From Senegalia massiliensis (GTDB taxonomy: Bacteria > Bacillota > Clostridia > Tissierellales > SIT17): a stretch of DNA of 64,000 nt. Location of the stretch: positions 558,001 through 622,000 of the forward strand of contig NZ_LR130786.1 of NCBI RefSeq assembly GCF_900626135.1. The letters run 5' to 3'. Position numbers and translations under genes: made by a program. Below are positions 14,778 through 26,581 of this stretch, piece after piece (position 1 is the stretch's first letter; every line of letters starts with the position of its first letter). The notes below the pieces were generated by a model. It worked only from the letters and a program-made list of their open reading frames with translations, ran no database searches and was not told where the DNA came from.

Positions 14778-15509
14778 TTAATAATAAACTTCCATCAAAT
14801 ATAGTGCATGACTTGGTGCTGTAATACCTGCTCTTTTTCGATTTTTTGCATCAATTATTTCTTTTATATTAGATTTTATTCTGCCTCTAGCTACATCTAC
14901 CAAAGTACCAACTATTATTCTTATCATATTATATAAAAATCCGCTACCTTTAAATGTAAGTTCTATAATATCATCTTTTTGTTCTATATCTATATTATAT
15001 ATTGTTCTTATTTTATTGTCTGTACCTTCTTTTATAGATGTAAATGAAGTAAAGTCATGAGTTCCTATTAGCATATTTACATTTTGTCTGAATTTGTTCA
15101 TATCCAATTTATATGGCACATGATAAGCATTATTCCTATATATTGGACTTCTTACTTGAGAGTTATATATTATATATTTATATGATTTACCTTTTGCATG
15201 ATATCTTGCATGAAATTCATTATTTACTTCTTCTACTTTTCTTATTGATATATCCTCTGGTAATAAACTATTTAATCCCCTCATAAGTTTAAATTCTACT
15301 ATATCTGAATTAGTAAAAAAGCTAGCAGTTTGACCAAATGCATGTACACCTTTATCTGTTCTTCCAGAAGCTTCCAGTTTCACTTTATCTCTTGTTATTT
15401 TAAATATAGCATCTTCTATTATTTCTTGAATAGATATTTCTGTAGGCTGCTTTTGCCAACCTTTATAATTGAAGCCATCATATTCTATTGTTATTTTTAT
15501 ATTGCGCAT
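14778..15509 (-). CDS. truA: tRNA pseudouridine(38-40) synthase
   Basis: 243 residues. The catalytic Asp is in LEASGRTDKGVHAFGQ, the TruA signature. N-terminal IEYDGFNYKGWQKQP and C-terminal FKGSGFLYNMIRIIVGTLVDV are equally typical. It converts U38-U40 of the anticodon arm of many tRNAs to pseudouridine. It follows ecfT in the widespread Firmicute order ecfA1-ecfA2-ecfT-truA-rplM-rpsI. Confidence 0.97.
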   Translation of the reverse strand: MRNIKITIEYDGFNYKGWQKQPTEISIQEIIEDAIFKITRDKVKLEASGRTDKGVHAFGQTASFFTNSDIVEFKLMRGLNSLLPEDISIRKVEEVNNEFHARYHAKGKSYKYIIYNSQVRSPIYRNNAYHVPYKLDMNKFRQNVNMLIGTHDFTSFTSIKEGTDNKIRTIYNIDIEQKDDIIELTFKGSGFLYNMIRIIVGTLVDVARGRIKSNIKEIIDAKNRKRAGITAPSHALYLMEVYY

Positions 15510-15521
15510 ATTTTACATCCT

Positions 15522-16322
15522 CTAAATTACATATCTAAATAATATTATTATTACTAAAAGTAAAACAGATATACTCATAGCAAAAAAATCTCTCATTCCA
15601 AGGGTTAAAACTTTCATTCTAGTTCTATTTTCTCCACCTCTATAACATCTTGCTTCCATTGCCATGGCAAGTTCATCTGCTCTCCTAAATGCAGATATAA
15701 AAAGTGGTACAAGTAAAGGTACTAAACTTTTTGCTCTATTCATTATATTTCCGCTTTCAAAGTCTGCTCCACGTGCCATCTGAGCTTTCATTATTTTATC
15801 TGTTTCTTCTAATAGAGTAGGTATAAATCTAAGTGCTATTGTCATCATCATAGCAAGCTCATGTGCAGGAAGCCCTACTTTTCTAAAAGGGTTCAATAAT
15901 TTTTCTATACCATCAGTAAGTGATATAGGTGAAGTAGTAAGTGTTAATAATGAAGTCCCTATTATAAGAAAAACAAGTCTTAATGCCATAAATGTTGCTT
16001 GTCTTAAACCCTCTATAGTTATTTTCAAAGGTCCTAATTTATATAATACTTCTCCAGGAGTTAAAAGTGCATTTATAAAAAACGTTATAAGTATTATAAT
16101 GAACAAAGGCTTTAATCCTTTTAATATGAATTTTAAAGGCACCTTTGATAAAAATATTGATATAAATATGAATGCTGTAACAAATAGATATGGGGTAAAA
16201 CTATCTATAAAAAACAACGAAATTATAAATAATAGTGTTATTGATATTTTAATTCTGGGATCCAGTTTGTGAATAACTGTATTACCTGGAAAGTACTGTC
16301 CTATTGTTATGTTTTTAAGCAT
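15522..16322 (-). CDS. ecfT: Energy-coupling factor transporter transmembrane protein EcfT
   Basis: 266 residues, with five or more membrane segments and the two conserved ARG-type coupling motifs ([14 protein letters not shown] and [14 protein letters not shown]) that contact the two ATPases. N-terminal HKLDPRIKI is typical. Together with EcfA1 and EcfA2 it forms the shared ECF module that vitamin-specific S-components plug into. The start overlaps the 3' end of ecfA2 by 8 bases, showing translational coupling. Confidence 0.95.
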   Translation of the reverse strand: MLKNITIGQYFPGNTVIHKLDPRIKISITLLFIISLFFIDSFTPYLFVTAFIFISIFLSKVPLKFILKGLKPLFIIILITFFINALLTPGEVLYKLGPLKITIEGLRQATFMALRLVFLIIGTSLLTLTTSPISLTDGIEKLLNPFRKVGLPAHELAMMMTIALRFIPTLLEETDKIMKAQMARGADFESGNIMNRAKSLVPLLVPLFISAFRRADELAMAMEARCYRGGENRTRMKVLTLGMRDFFAMSISVLLLVIIILFRYVI

Positions 16323-17178
16323 CTCTTTTACTCCTTAAATATTTTAATAACTCCACTTCAGCTTCTTCTACTGTAAGTACATCATCTCTTATATCTTTAC
16401 CTCTCTTTTTTAACTCTCTCATTAAATACGTTATTTGTGGTATACCAAGTCCTATTTTTTCTAGCGCTTCTACTCTTTTAAATATTTCTCTAGGATTCCC
16501 TACCATATTAACTTTACCTTTATGCATAACTATTATTTTATTTACTAACTTTGCTATATCTTCCATACTATGAGATACAAGTATTATTGTAATTCCGTAT
16601 CTATCATAAAGTGATTTTACTTGCCCTAATATTTCATCACGACCTTTAGGATCAAGCCCTGCTGTAGGTTCATCTAGTATTAATATATCAGGTTTCATTG
16701 CAAGTACACCTGCTATTGCTACTCTTCTTCTTTGCCCACCACTTAATTCAAAAGGAGATCGTTCTTTTACTTCTTCATAGTTAAGTCCTACAACTTCCAT
16801 AGCTTCTTTTACTCTTATTTTTACTTCTTCTTCACTTAATCCTAAATTCTTAGGTCCAAATGATACATCTTTATATACTGTTTCTTCAAATAACTGATGT
16901 TCTGGGTATTGAAAAACCAAACCTACTCTTTGTCTTATTTCCTTAAGTTTTACATCTTTTTTAGTTAATTCAGTATCACCTATGAATATTTTCCCAGAGG
17001 TAGCTTTAAGCAAACCATTTAAATGCTGAATAAGAGTTGATTTACCAGATCCTGTATGGCCTATTAACCCTACAAACTCACCTTTATCTATTTCTAAATC
17101 TACACTATCCAATGCCTTAATTTCAAATGGATTTCCAGGATTATATATATGATTTAAGTTTTCTATTTTTATTTTCAT
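16315..17178 (-). CDS. ecfA2: Energy-coupling factor ABC transporter ATPase EcfA2
   Basis: 287 residues. Walker [11 protein letters not shown]-loop VFQYPEHQ, signature [10 protein letters not shown], Walker [12 protein letters not shown] and H-loop VSHSMED are all intact. Pairs with EcfA1 to power uptake of vitamins or metal ions by group II ECF transporters. Its ATG overlaps the ecfA1 stop by 4 bases. Confidence 0.95.
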   Translation of the reverse strand: MKIKIENLNHIYNPGNPFEIKALDSVDLEIDKGEFVGLIGHTGSGKSTLIQHLNGLLKATSGKIFIGDTELTKKDVKLKEIRQRVGLVFQYPEHQLFEETVYKDVSFGPKNLGLSEEEVKIRVKEAMEVVGLNYEEVKERSPFELSGGQRRRVAIAGVLAMKPDILILDEPTAGLDPKGRDEILGQVKSLYDRYGITIILVSHSMEDIAKLVNKIIVMHKGKVNMVGNPREIFKRVEALEKIGLGIPQITYLMRELKKRGKDIRDDVLTVEEAEVELLKYLRSKRDA

Positions 17179-18005
17179 ATTAATTTCACCATTTCTTCTA
17201 CAGTTAATATATTAGTTGGAATATCTATTCCTCTATTTCTTAATTTATATGACAACTCCGTTACTTGTGGAATATCAAGTCCAAAGGCTTTCATTTTATC
17301 TACTTGAGAAAAGACTTGTTTCGGTGTCCCTTCAAGTACTATCTCTCCTTGTTCCATAACAACTATCCTATCAGCATCTACTGCCTCGTCCATATAATGT
17401 GTAATATGAACAATAGTCTTACCTTCTTCTCTGTTTAATTTTTTTATAGTTTCCATAACTTCTATTCTTCCAGATGGATCAAGCATAGCTGTAGGTTCAT
17501 CTAATATAATACATTCTGGATTCATTGCAAGTACACCTGCTATTGCTATTCTTTGTTTTTGACCACCTGATAAAAGATGTGGTGCATGTTCTTTATATTT
17601 TGTCATCTCTACTATTTCAAGTGCTTTATCTACTCTTTCTCTTATTTGACCTGGTTCAATACCTTGATTTTCAGGACCAAAAGCTACATCTTCCTCTACA
17701 ATTGTAGCCACTAGCTGATTATCAGGATTTTGAAATACCATTCCTGCAGTTGATCTTATATCCCAAAGTTTTTCTTCATCTAATGTATCCATACCTTTAA
17801 CATATAAATTTCCTTCTGTAGGAAGTAGTAAAGCGTTTATATGTTTTGCAAGTGTTGACTTTCCAGAACCATTATGTCCTAGTATTACAACAAACTCACC
17901 TTTTTTAACTTCTAAATTTACGTTATTAAGTGCAATATTACTTTGTTCTTCATTATTTTTATATTCATATGTTAAATTATTTGCTTTAATCATTATTTCA
18001 TCCAT
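17175..18005 (-). CDS. ecfA1: Energy-coupling factor ABC transporter ATPase EcfA1
   Basis: 276 residues with complete ABC motifs: [41 protein letters not shown] and ITHYMDEA. First gene of the ecfA1-ecfA2-ecfT-truA operon, separated from the upstream rplQ by a terminator and its own promoter. No S-component is nearby, as expected for a shared ECF module. Confidence 0.95.
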   Translation of the reverse strand: MDEIMIKANNLTYEYKNNEEQSNIALNNVNLEVKKGEFVVILGHNGSGKSTLAKHINALLLPTEGNLYVKGMDTLDEEKLWDIRSTAGMVFQNPDNQLVATIVEEDVAFGPENQGIEPGQIRERVDKALEIVEMTKYKEHAPHLLSGGQKQRIAIAGVLAMNPECIILDEPTAMLDPSGRIEVMETIKKLNREEGKTIVHITHYMDEAVDADRIVVMEQGEIVLEGTPKQVFSQVDKMKAFGLDIPQVTELSYKLRNRGIDIPTNILTVEEMVKLI

Positions 18006-18047
18006 ATTCTTCTTTCCTCTCTATATATAAGAGTATCTTACCTATCC

Positions 18048-18076
18048 ATTTTAGCACAGTAAGTAAGGTAGTTCAA
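18048..18076 (-). promoter_or_regulatory. Promoter of the ecfA1 operon
   Basis: -35 TTGAAC (18071-18076), 17-base spacer, -10 TAAAAT (18048-18053), about 42 bases before the start codon. Confidence 0.7.
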
Positions 18077-18091
18077 ACATTTATATATTGT

Positions 18092-18144
18092 AAAAAATAA
18101 ATAATTAAAGGAGCTAAGAATATTCTTAGCCCCTTTAATTATTT
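18092..18144 (-). terminator. Terminator of the S10-spc-alpha ribosomal cluster
   Basis: Very long stem (arms 18099-18111 and 18132-18144, continued inward by GCTAAGAATA/TATTCTTAGC) followed by a T-run on the minus strand. It directly follows the rplQ stop. Confidence 0.9.
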
Positions 18145-18484
18145 ATACTAATTCAATTATAGCCATTTCAGAACCATCGCCTCTACGAGGTCCTAATTTC
18201 ATTATTCTTGTATATCCACCATTTCTATCTTCATATTTAGGTGCTATTTCTTCAAATAATTCTTTAACTACTGTTTCATCATATATATATGCTAATACTT
18301 GACGTCTTGAATGTAAATCACCTTTTTTGCCAAGTGTTATCATTTTTTCAGCTAATTTTCTTGTTTCTTTAGCCCTTGTTACTGTAGTTTCTATTCTACC
18401 TTCTCTTAAAAGACTTGTTACTAAGTTTCTTAACATAGCCTTTCTGTGGTCAGTAGGGCGTCCAAGCTTTCTTAACTTAGCCAT
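18143..18484 (-). CDS. rplQ: 50S ribosomal protein L17
   Basis: 113 residues. [20 protein letters not shown] and [11 protein letters not shown] are family signatures; the [23 protein letters not shown] ending, shown here in two halves [15 protein letters not shown] and SEMAIIEL, is canonical. Last gene of the alpha operon after rpoA, before the terminator. Confidence 0.98.
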   Translation of the reverse strand: MAKLRKLGRPTDHRKAMLRNLVTSLLREGRIETTVTRAKETRKLAEKMITLGKKGDLHSRRQVLAYIYDETVVKELFEEIAPKYEDRNGGYTRIMKLGPRRGDGSEMAIIELV

Positions 18485-18514
18485 CTCGTATCCCTCCTTC
18501 TTGTTAGGGTAATT

Positions 18515-19462
18515 CTATTCTTCAGATTTTTCTAAACCTAAGCCCAAATCTTTTAACTTTTTTTCTACTTCATCAAGAGATTTTTTACCTAAGTTTCTAA
18601 CTTTCATCATATCTTCTTCAGACTTATCTGTTAATTCTTCAACAGTATTTATGCCAGCTCTTTTTAGGCAGTTATAAGATCTAACAGAAAGATCAAGTTC
18701 TTCAATAGTCATTTCTAGAACTCTTTCTTTTGTGTCCTCTTCTTTTTCTACCATAATCTCTACATCATCTACAGTATCAGTAAGAGTTATAAATAGATTA
18801 AGATGTTCATTGAATATTTTAGCTCCTAATGAAACTGCTTCATCAGGTTTAATTGTCCCGTCAGTCCATACTTCAAGTACTAATTTACCATAATCAGTTA
18901 CTTGACCTACTCTAGTATTTTCAGTACTGAAATTAACTTTTTTAACAGGAGTATAAATAGAATCTATAGGTAATGTTCCTATTGAATCTTCTTCTTTTTT
19001 GTTTCTTTCAGCTGGTACATATCCTCTACCTTTTTCCATAACAAGTTCTATATATAACTTGGCATTCTTATCTAAGGTAGCTATGTGTAAATCTTCATTT
19101 AAAATCTCTACATCACCACTTACTTGTATGTCACCAGCAGTAACTTCGCCTTCACCTTCAACGTCAATTATTAAAGTTACAGGCTCATCTGTATGCATAA
19201 TAGCTGCAATATTTTTTACATTGAGTATTATTTCTGTTACATCTTCTACAACTCCAGGTATTGTTGAAAATTCATGCAATACTCCTTGGATTTTTATAGA
19301 TGAAACAGCTGCACCAGGTAGTGAAGAAAGTAATATTCTTCTTAGGGAATTACCTAAAGTTGTAGCATATCCTCTTTCTAAAGGCTCTACTACAAACTTT
19401 CCATAGGTATTATCTTCACTTAATTCAACTACTTCAATTTTTGGCTTTTCTATCTCTATCAT
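18515..19462 (-). CDS. rpoA: DNA-directed RNA polymerase alpha subunit
   Basis: 315 residues from ATG 19462, placed after AGGGAGGG; an upstream in-frame start would add 16 untypical residues and is rejected. The N-terminal dimerisation domain has [20 protein letters not shown] and [13 protein letters not shown]; the C-terminal domain (about 245-310) has [16 protein letters not shown] and [12 protein letters not shown], which contact UP elements and regulators. Positioned between rpsD and rplQ as in almost all Firmicutes. Confidence 0.98.
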   Translation of the reverse strand: MIEIEKPKIEVVELSEDNTYGKFVVEPLERGYATTLGNSLRRILLSSLPGAAVSSIKIQGVLHEFSTIPGVVEDVTEIILNVKNIAAIMHTDEPVTLIIDVEGEGEVTAGDIQVSGDVEILNEDLHIATLDKNAKLYIELVMEKGRGYVPAERNKKEEDSIGTLPIDSIYTPVKKVNFSTENTRVGQVTDYGKLVLEVWTDGTIKPDEAVSLGAKIFNEHLNLFITLTDTVDDVEIMVEKEEDTKERVLEMTIEELDLSVRSYNCLKRAGINTVEELTDKSEEDMMKVRNLGKKSLDEVEKKLKDLGLGLEKSEE

Positions 19463-19522
19463 TAACTTAACCCTCCCTATCAGTTTTTTATCTATTCTGA
19501 GGGCAACCAATTCTATATTTTA

Positions 19523-20146
19523 TTACTTAGAATACCACTCTACGATTAAGTGTTCTTCAATTGGGAGCTCTATATCTTCTCTTGAAGGTTCAGCAACTAC
19601 TTTACCTTTTAAGTTTTCTGTATCTATATTTAACCATTGTGGCACGCTTCCTTGATGCCCTTCAACTAATTCTTTGAATTTAGCAGATTGTGTACTTTTT
19701 GATTTAACTTCTATTTCATCTCCTGTACTAGTTAAATAAGAAGCTATATCAACTTTCTTTCCATTTACTAAGAAATGTCCATGATTTACAAGTTGTCTTG
19801 CTTCTGCTCTAGATGACGCAAGTCCTAATCTATAAATTACGTTATCTAATCTAGTTTCTAATATTTTTAAGAAGTTTTCACCTGCAATACCTTCCATTTT
19901 ATCAGTCATATCAAAGTATTTAGCAAATTGTTTTTCAGATACCCCATAATATCTACGTACTTTTTGCTTTTCTCTTAATTGAACTCCATAGTTTGATAAT
20001 TTCTTTCTACCCTGTCCGTGTTCACCAGGTGCATAGTTTCTCCTAGTAACTGGACATTTGTCTGTGAAACATTTGTCTCCTTTTAAATAAAGTTTTAACC
20101 CTTCTCTACGACATTGTCTACACACAGGTCCTGTATATCTTGCCAT
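19523..20146 (-). CDS. rpsD: 30S ribosomal protein S4 (Zn-binding form)
   Basis: 207 residues. The N-terminus has four Cys in CRQCRREG and [11 protein letters not shown], the zinc-binding C+ form. The S4 RNA-binding domain is at [21 protein letters not shown]4 nucleates 30S assembly and in Bacillus represses its own mRNA; here it is within the alpha operon, downstream of rpsK. Confidence 0.98.
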   Translation of the reverse strand: MARYTGPVCRQCRREGLKLYLKGDKCFTDKCPVTRRNYAPGEHGQGRKKLSNYGVQLREKQKVRRYYGVSEKQFAKYFDMTDKMEGIAGENFLKILETRLDNVIYRLGLASSRAEARQLVNHGHFLVNGKKVDIASYLTSTGDEIEVKSKSTQSAKFKELVEGHQGSVPQWLNIDTENLKGKVVAEPSREDIELPIEEHLIVEWYSK

Positions 20147-20176
20147 ATCTTTTGCACCTCCTCTAATCTCTTTCTG

Positions 20177-20575
20177 TTATACTCTTCTTCTTTTAGGTGG
20201 TCTACAACCATTGTGTGGGATTGGAGTGACATCTTTTATTAAGTTCACTTCTAAACCAGTAGCTTGTAATGATCTGATTGCAGCTTCTCTACCTGAACCA
20301 GGTCCTTTAACATAAACTTCAACTGTTTTTAATCCATGTACCATAGCAGCTTTAGCTGCTTCTTCTGCTGCCATTTGTGCTGCAAATGGAGTTGACTTTC
20401 TTGACCCTCTAAAACCAAGTTGACCAGCACTTGCAAATGAAATTGTATTTCCTTTAGTATCAGTTATAGTAACAATAGTATTGTTAAAAGTAGACTGAAT
20501 ATGTGCTTGACCTCTTTCAATATTTTTACGTTGTCTTTTCTTTACACGACCTCTTTTTACTGCTTTTTTAGCCAC
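20177..20575 (-). CDS. rpsK: 30S ribosomal protein S11
   Basis: 132 residues. [37 protein letters not shown] and the C-terminal [16 protein letters not shown] region are diagnostic. It forms the 30S platform with S18 and S21. 15 bases separate it from rpsM. Confidence 0.98.
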   Translation of the reverse strand: MAKKAVKRGRVKKRQRKNIERGQAHIQSTFNNTIVTITDTKGNTISFASAGQLGFRGSRKSTPFAAQMAAEEAAKAAMVHGLKTVEVYVKGPGSGREAAIRSLQATGLEVNLIKDVTPIPHNGCRPPKRRRV

Positions 20576-20590
20576 TTATAAGTCCCTCCT

Positions 20591-20959
20591 TTATTTCTTT
20601 TTCTTTTTACTTGCTAATTTTTTAGGACCTTTTCTAGTTCTTGCATTATTTTTAGTATGCTGTCCTCTTACTGGTAAACCTCTTCTATGTCTTAAACCTC
20701 TATAACTACCAATTTCTTTAAGTCTTTTGATATTCATAGCTGTTTCTCTTCTAAGGTCACCTTCAACCATAATATTATCTATTTCATTTCTAAGTTTACT
20801 TACTTCATCTTCAGTTAAATCTTTCACTCTTGTATCTGGATTAATACCAGTTGTTGCTAATATTTCATTTGATTTTGATTTACCTATACCATATATATAA
20901 GTTAATCCAATTTCTACTCTTTTATCTCTTGGTAAGTCTATACCCGCGATTCTGGCCAT
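20591..20959 (-). CDS. rpsM: 30S ribosomal protein S13
   Basis: 122 residues. [19 protein letters not shown] and [20 protein letters not shown] are canonical, with the lysine-rich C-terminal tail that reaches the P-site tRNA. First gene after a 136-base gap that carries an internal promoter of the alpha operon. Confidence 0.98.
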   Translation of the reverse strand: MARIAGIDLPRDKRVEIGLTYIYGIGKSKSNEILATTGINPDTRVKDLTEDEVSKLRNEIDNIMVEGDLRRETAMNIKRLKEIGSYRGLRHRRGLPVRGQHTKNNARTRKGPKKLASKKKKK

Positions 20960-21041
20960 TTAAGCTTACACCTCCTAAACTTATGTTTACGATTATCTAT
21001 TCATAAAGCAGCCGCGCTCTAATTTTATTAATCAACTAAAT

Positions 21042-21070
21042 ATTATACTACAAAATCCTTTATAAAACTA
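21042..21070 (-). promoter_or_regulatory. Possible internal promoter of the alpha operon (rpsM onward)
   Basis: -10 TATAAT (21042-21047), 17-base spacer and a poor -35 TAGTTT (21065-21070) in the gap between rpmJ and rpsM. Confidence 0.45.
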
Positions 21071-21079
21071 GGGTAAATA

Positions 21080-21193
21080 TTATCCTTGTTTTTGTTTGTG
21101 CTTAGGATTTTCGCATATAACCATTACTTTTCCTTTTCTTCTAATAAGTTTGCATTTTTCGCACATCTTTTTTACTGATGGTCTTACTTTCAC
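21080..21193 (-). CDS. rpmJ: 50S ribosomal protein L36 (zinc-ribbon form)
   Basis: 37 residues starting with GTG at 21193 behind AAGGAGGG: the protein begins [15 protein letters not shown]. Four ligands (Cys11, Cys14, Cys27, His32 region in [10 protein letters not shown]) form the zinc ribbon. It sits between infA and rpsM as in most Firmicutes. Confidence 0.96.
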   Translation of the reverse strand: MKVRPSVKKMCEKCKLIRRKGKVMVICENPKHKQKQG

Positions 21194-21208
21194 TGTAATC
21201 CCTCCTTG

Positions 21209-21427
21209 TTACTTCTTTCGCCACGTAATCCTTCCTCTTGATAAGTCATATGGTGACAATTCAACAGTAACTTTATCTCCAGGGAGAATTCTTATGAAAT
21301 TCATTCTTAATTTGCCTGAAATATGTGCTAATATCTCATGACCATTTTCTAACTCTACTTTAAACATTGCATTTGGTAAAGTTTCTGAAACTGTTCCTTC
21401 TACCTCTATAACATCTTTTTTGGACAT
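21209..21427 (-). CDS. infA: Translation initiation factor IF-1
   Basis: 72 residues, the standard length. An S1/OB fold with [39 protein letters not shown] and [15 protein letters not shown]-1 occupies the A site of the 30S subunit during initiation. In the usual map-KOW-infA-rpmJ order. Confidence 0.98.
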   Translation of the reverse strand: MSKKDVIEVEGTVSETLPNAMFKVELENGHEILAHISGKLRMNFIRILPGDKVTVELSPYDLSRGRITWRKK

Positions 21428-21455
21428 AAGGTTATATAACCTCCATTTCCTGGCT

Positions 21456-21746
21456 TTAATTCTCTTTTACTAAAGAAGCCAATAATTTTCTAATATATGC
21501 ATTGTTGAACTTTTCTTTAGCTTCGATCTTATTTTTTAATTCATCAAAAATTTTATTTGTTTTTTTGATATGTTTAACTTTCTTCTTTTTAGGATTATCT
21601 AGCTTTCTTAAACTTCCATCTACTAGTAAAACATAATTTTTATCTATTATATCAACTACGATGAAAAATTTATCACTATCTCTTCCAGCACTAGACTTTA
21701 CAACTTGACCTAATTCAAGTTCTCCTGTAGTTTCCAAATGCTTCAC
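21456..21746 (-). CDS. KOW-domain RNA-binding protein (L14e/L6e/L27e-like)
   Basis: 96 residues. The N-terminal half ([20 protein letters not shown]) is a KOW-type beta barrel as in archaeal/eukaryotic L14e; the C-terminal half is basic and helical. Clostridia regularly carry this small protein between map and infA; its function is not established, and ribosome or RNA association is inferred. It begins two bases after the map stop. Confidence 0.85.
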   Translation of the reverse strand: MKHLETTGELELGQVVKSSAGRDSDKFFIVVDIIDKNYVLLVDGSLRKLDNPKKKKVKHIKKTNKIFDELKNKIEAKEKFNNAYIRKLLASLVKEN

Positions 21747-21748
21747 CT

Positions 21749-22491
21749 CTAGATTGTTAAAATTTCTGGTTCTCCATCGGTAATAGCTATAGTATTTTCA
21801 TAATGAGAAGATAATTTACCATCAAGTGTTACCACTGTCCATTCATCTTCCAATACTTTTACTCTAAAGGTACCCTCATTCACCATAGGTTCAATTGCAA
21901 GAACCATTCCTCTTTTAAGCCTCGGCCCTTTACCTGGTGGTCCATAATGAGGTATTTGTGGATCTTCGTGCATTGATCTTCCTATTCCATGACCTACATA
22001 GTCTCTTACAACTGAAAAGCCATTGCTTTCAACATACTTTTGTATTGCATGAGATATGTCAGATAGCCTGTAACCTTCTTTAGCAAATTTGATTCCTTCA
22101 AAAAAACTATCTTTAGTTACATCTATAAGTTTTTTAGCATTTTCACTAATTTTGCCTACACTATGTGTCCTAGCAGCATCTCCATAATAACCATCAACTA
22201 TAGTACCGATATCTATACTTATAATATCGCCATCTTTTAATTTTTTTAATCCTGGTATACCATGAACTACTTCATTATTTATTGAAGCACAAATGCTACC
22301 TGGAAAGCCTTGATACCCTTTAAATGCTGGTACACTACCGTGCTTAGTAATAAATTCATAAGCTGCTTCATCAAGCTCTTTTGTTGTTATTCCAGGTTTG
22401 ATTAAACCCTTCAAATATTCATGAGTCTTGGATACTAGATTTCCAGCTACTTTTAACTTTTCTATTTCTCTCTTGCTTTTTAAAATAATCA

Positions 22492-22492
<1 letters not shown>
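21749..22492 (-). CDS. map: Methionine aminopeptidase, type I
   Basis: 247 residues. Metal ligands are visible: Asp in [20 protein letters not shown], His in [16 protein letters not shown], Glu in [11 protein letters not shown] and Glu in HYENTIAIT. It removes the initiator Met from nascent proteins. The start ATG shares one base with the adk stop, so translation is coupled. Standard secY-adk-map order. Confidence 0.97.
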
Positions 22493-23154
<662 letters not shown>

Positions 23155-23166
23155 TTAGAGAGTTTT

Positions 23167-24441
23167 CTATTTTAAGAATCCTTTATAATGTCTCATCATC
23201 ATTTGTGACTCCATTTGCTTAACAGTTTCTAGTGCAACACCAACTACGATTAATAGAGCTGTTCCTCCAAATCCTATTTTTAAATTACCAAATGAAGATA
23301 AAATTGTTGGCATAGTAGCAATAAGTGCTAATACTATGGCACCAACCAAAGTAAGTCTTGATATAACCCTATTTAAATACTCCGTTGTAGGTCTTCCAGG
23401 TCTAATACCAGGAATAAAACCACCATTTTGCTTTAAGTTATTTGCATATTCAACTGGGTTAAATTGTATTGCAGTATAGAAATAAGTAAAGAATACAATC
23501 AATATTACATTTAATATTGAATATATCCATACTCCTGGGCTACCTTGTGGTGATAACCATTTTGATATAAAAGCTGCCCAACTTTCAAAGAAAAATCCTA
23601 AAGTTTGTGGGAATGCTAGTAATGATGAAGCAAATATAACCGGAATAACTCCAGCCATTAATACTTTTAATGGTATATGTGTGCTTTGTCCACCATACAT
23701 TTTTCTTCCTACAACTCGCTTAGCATATTGAACCGGAATTCTTCTTTGTCCTTCTTGTATTGCTACAACACCAGCTATAACAATAACAGCTATTATAGCA
23801 AATAAGATTAATTCTATCAAGCTAACAGTTTTAGCATTTAACCAAAGGTTCACTGCATTATATATTCCTACAGGTATCCTTGAGATAATCCCTGCAAAGA
23901 TTATAAGTGATATACCATTTCCTATACCATTTTCTGTTATCTGCTCACCTAACCACATCAAGAATGCTGTACCTGCCGTAATTGTTATAACTACAACTGC
24001 TATAGGAAGTATTCCATCGCCTATTATAGCATTTTGGAATAAGCCTACTGATATACCTATTGCTTGAATTAATGCAAAAACTACTGTTAAATATCTAGTA
24101 TATTGTGCTATTTTTTTTCTTCCTACTTCGCCTTCTTTAGCTAAAGCTTCTAAAGAAGGTATAACTATAGTTAATAATTGAATTACTATAGATGCGGTAA
24201 TGTATGGATAAATATTAAGAGCAAAAATAGTCATCTGACCAAATGCTCCACCACTCATTAAGTTAAATAGTTCTAATACTCCTCCACCACTACCTTGAAA
24301 TAATTCTTCAATAACTTCTTTATTCATAAATGGTACTGGTATATTTGAACCTAATCTAAAAACTGCTAACATTAATAATGTAAATAGTATTTTTTTTCTT
24401 AAATCCGGAATTTTCCATGCATTTCTTAGAGTTGATAACAC
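23167..24441 (-). CDS. secY: Preprotein translocase subunit SecY
   Basis: 424 residues with ten transmembrane segments. Signatures: the FRLGSNIPVPF motif, GNGISLIIFAGI, YAKRVVGRKMYGGQ in the cytoplasmic loops and NPVEYANNLKQNGGFIPGIR. Core of the Sec channel with SecE (encoded at 49.2 kb). GTG start one base after the rplO stop, GAGGTG upstream. Confidence 0.98.
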   Translation of the reverse strand: MLSTLRNAWKIPDLRKKILFTLLMLAVFRLGSNIPVPFMNKEVIEELFQGSGGGVLELFNLMSGGAFGQMTIFALNIYPYITASIVIQLLTIVIPSLEALAKEGEVGRKKIAQYTRYLTVVFALIQAIGISVGLFQNAIIGDGILPIAVVVITITAGTAFLMWLGEQITENGIGNGISLIIFAGIISRIPVGIYNAVNLWLNAKTVSLIELILFAIIAVIVIAGVVAIQEGQRRIPVQYAKRVVGRKMYGGQSTHIPLKVLMAGVIPVIFASSLLAFPQTLGFFFESWAAFISKWLSPQGSPGVWIYSILNVILIVFFTYFYTAIQFNPVEYANNLKQNGGFIPGIRPGRPTTEYLNRVISRLTLVGAIVLALIATMPTILSSFGNLKIGFGGTALLIVVGVALETVKQMESQMMMRHYKGFLK

Positions 24442-24442
24442 T

Positions 24443-24886
24443 TTAGATCACCTCTACCTTTCCCCCTGCAGCCTCTATTTTTTCAACAGCTGATTTGCTG
24501 AATTTGTGGGCTTTAATAGTTAGTTTTTTGTTTAACTCACCATTTCCGAGTACTTTAACGCCATCTTCTAATTTCTTTATTAGTTTTGATTCCTTTAATA
24601 ATTCTGGAGTTATTTCTACTCCTTCTTCAAATCTATTTAAATCTTCTACATTTACTATAGCATAGTTTGTAGCGAATACATTAGTAAATCCTCTTTTAGG
24701 TAATCTTCTATATATTGGCATTTGTCCACCTTCAAATCCTGGTCTTACTCCTCCACCAGAACGTGATCTTTGGCCATTTTCACCTCTACCAGAAGTTTTA
24801 CCTTGTCCTGTAGCTGTACCTCTACCAAGTCTTTTACGGCTTTTAGTGCCTCCATTTTCGTTAGGTCTTAACTCATGAAGTTTCAT
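24443..24886 (-). CDS. rplO: 50S ribosomal protein L15
   Basis: 147 residues. Basic glycine-rich N-terminus ([20 protein letters not shown]) and [18 protein letters not shown] are typical. Late assembly protein of the 50S subunit, between rpmD and secY. Confidence 0.98.
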   Translation of the reverse strand: MKLHELRPNENGGTKSRKRLGRGTATGQGKTSGRGENGQRSRSGGGVRPGFEGGQMPIYRRLPKRGFTNVFATNYAIVNVEDLNRFEEGVEITPELLKESKLIKKLEDGVKVLGNGELNKKLTIKAHKFSKSAVEKIEAAGGKVEVI

Positions 24887-24908
24887 AGTCGCACCTCCTT
24901 ACTTTAAA

Positions 24909-25085
24909 TTACTCAACTATTTCTACCATATGGTTTACTCTGTTTACCATACCTCTTATTTGTGGATTATCTTCGTGCTCTACCACTTGACCTATTTTTC
25001 TAAGGCCTAAAGCTTCAACTGTTTTAATTTGCTTTTCAGTTTTGCCTATTTTACTTCTAATTAATTTCACTTTTATTTTAGCCAA
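24909..25085 (-). CDS. rpmD: 50S ribosomal protein L30
   Basis: 58 residues with a TTG start at 25085 behind AGGGGGCGAG; the protein reads MAKIKVKLIRSKIGK at the start and has VEALGLRKIGQVVEHED and RGMVNRVNHMV. Normal size and position between rpsE and rplO. It is easily missed because of its length and rare start codon. Confidence 0.95.
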   Translation of the reverse strand: MAKIKVKLIRSKIGKTEKQIKTVEALGLRKIGQVVEHEDNPQIRGMVNRVNHMVEIVE

Positions 25086-25097
25086 GGTTCTCGCCCC

Positions 25098-25604
25098 CTA
25101 ACCTATGATTTCTTCTACTGATTTTCCTCTTAGCTTTGCAACTTCTTCAGAAGTTTTAAGTCTATCCAATCCATCTATAACTGCATTTACCATATTTCTT
25201 GGATTACTTGTGCCTAAGGATTTTGTTCTAATATCTCTTACACCTGCAAGTTCTAATACGTCACGAACAGGACCACCTGCTATAACTCCTGTACCTTCTG
25301 GAGCTGGTTTCAATAATACATTACCTGCACCAAATCTACCTATTATTTCATGTGGTATAGTAGTACCAACCATTGGTACTTTAACTAAATGCTTTTTAGC
25401 ATCTTCTATAGCTTTTCTTATAGCATCTGGAATTTCAATAGCCTTGCTCATTCCTACTCCTACATGACCATTTCCATCTCCAACTACAACAAGTGCACTA
25501 AATCTAAAGTTTCTACCACCTTTTACAACTTTAGTTATACGATTTATATTAACAACTTTTTCTTGTAAATCTAATTCACTAGCATCTATACGTCCACGCT
25601 TCAT
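25098..25604 (-). CDS. rpsE: 30S ribosomal protein S5
   Basis: 168 residues. The double-stranded RNA-binding fold has [20 protein letters not shown] and [10 protein letters not shown]; the C-terminal domain has [20 protein letters not shown]. It shapes decoding accuracy at the mRNA entrance. 12 bases before rpmD. Confidence 0.98.
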   Translation of the reverse strand: MKRGRIDASELDLQEKVVNINRITKVVKGGRNFRFSALVVVGDGNGHVGVGMSKAIEIPDAIRKAIEDAKKHLVKVPMVGTTIPHEIIGRFGAGNVLLKPAPEGTGVIAGGPVRDVLELAGVRDIRTKSLGTSNPRNMVNAVIDGLDRLKTSEEVAKLRGKSVEEIIG

Positions 25605-25621
25605 TTGTTCCCCTCCTTTGT

Positions 25622-25990
25622 CTAAAAATTAAGGCCAGCTTCTCTTGCTCCTTCAGCTAATTCTTTTACTCTACCATGATAAATATATCCGCCTCTATCA
25701 AAAACTACAGATTCAATATTTTCTTTTTTCGCTTTTTCTGCTACAAGCTTTCCTACTTCTCTAGCAGCTTCTTTGTTAGATGTGGATTCTAACTTATCTT
25801 TTAAGTCTTTATCAAGAGTGGATGCTTGAACTAAAGTAACGCCGTTAACGTCATCAATTATCTGAGCATATATATGATTCAAACTTCTATAGACATTTAA
25901 TCTAGGTCTCTCAGGAGTTCCTTGTACTTTGTTTCTCATTCTAGCATGTCTTTTTGATCTTCTCTCATTTTTTCTTACTTTATTAAGCAC
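25622..25990 (-). CDS. rplR: 50S ribosomal protein L18
   Basis: 122 residues. [27 protein letters not shown]-like [10 protein letters not shown] and [20 protein letters not shown] are family hallmarks. It binds 5S rRNA together with L5 and L25. Confidence 0.98.
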   Translation of the reverse strand: MLNKVRKNERRSKRHARMRNKVQGTPERPRLNVYRSLNHIYAQIIDDVNGVTLVQASTLDKDLKDKLESTSNKEAAREVGKLVAEKAKKENIESVVFDRGGYIYHGRVKELAEGAREAGLNF

Positions 25991-26010
25991 TCTTGTTCAC
26001 TCCTTTCTTT

Positions 26011-26550
26011 CTATTTAGCAGTTTTACCTTCTTTACGTCTTACTCTTTCACCTTCGTATCTTATACCTTTACCTTTATATGGCTCTGGTTTTCTTAATTC
26101 TCTTATAACTGCTGCGTAATTTCCTACTTTTTGCTTATCTATTCCCTTAACTATTATCTTAGTGTTTGATGGAACTTCAGTCTCGATTCCTTCTGGATCT
26201 TCCATTTCTACTGGATGTGAAAAACCTAAATTCAAGTTTAGTTTTTTACCTTGTTTTTGTGCACGGTAACCTACACCTTGTATTTCTAATCTTTTTTCAT
26301 ATCCCTTAGTAACACCAATAATCATATTATCTATCAGTGTTCTTGTAAGTCCGTGAAGGGATTTATGTCTTTTATTTTCAGTAGGACGACTTACTGTTAT
26401 TTCATTATCTTTTATTTCTATATTCATATCTTTTTCTAATTGTTGTTCTAATGTTCCTTTTGGTCCCTTAACTACCATGTAGTTTTTATCATCTAATTTA
26501 ACCTCAACACCTTCAGGTATCTGTATTGGTTTAAGACCTATTCTTGACAT
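26011..26550 (-). CDS. rplF: 50S ribosomal protein L6
   Basis: 179 residues, two L6 repeats. [27 protein letters not shown] and the C-terminal motif [15 protein letters not shown] are diagnostic. It sits near the factor-binding site of the large subunit. Confidence 0.98.
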   Translation of the reverse strand: MSRIGLKPIQIPEGVEVKLDDKNYMVVKGPKGTLEQQLEKDMNIEIKDNEITVSRPTENKRHKSLHGLTRTLIDNMIIGVTKGYEKRLEIQGVGYRAQKQGKKLNLNLGFSHPVEMEDPEGIETEVPSNTKIIVKGIDKQKVGNYAAVIRELRKPEPYKGKGIRYEGERVRRKEGKTAK

Positions 26551-26581
26551 AATTGCACCTCCTCATAGATCTAATAATCTA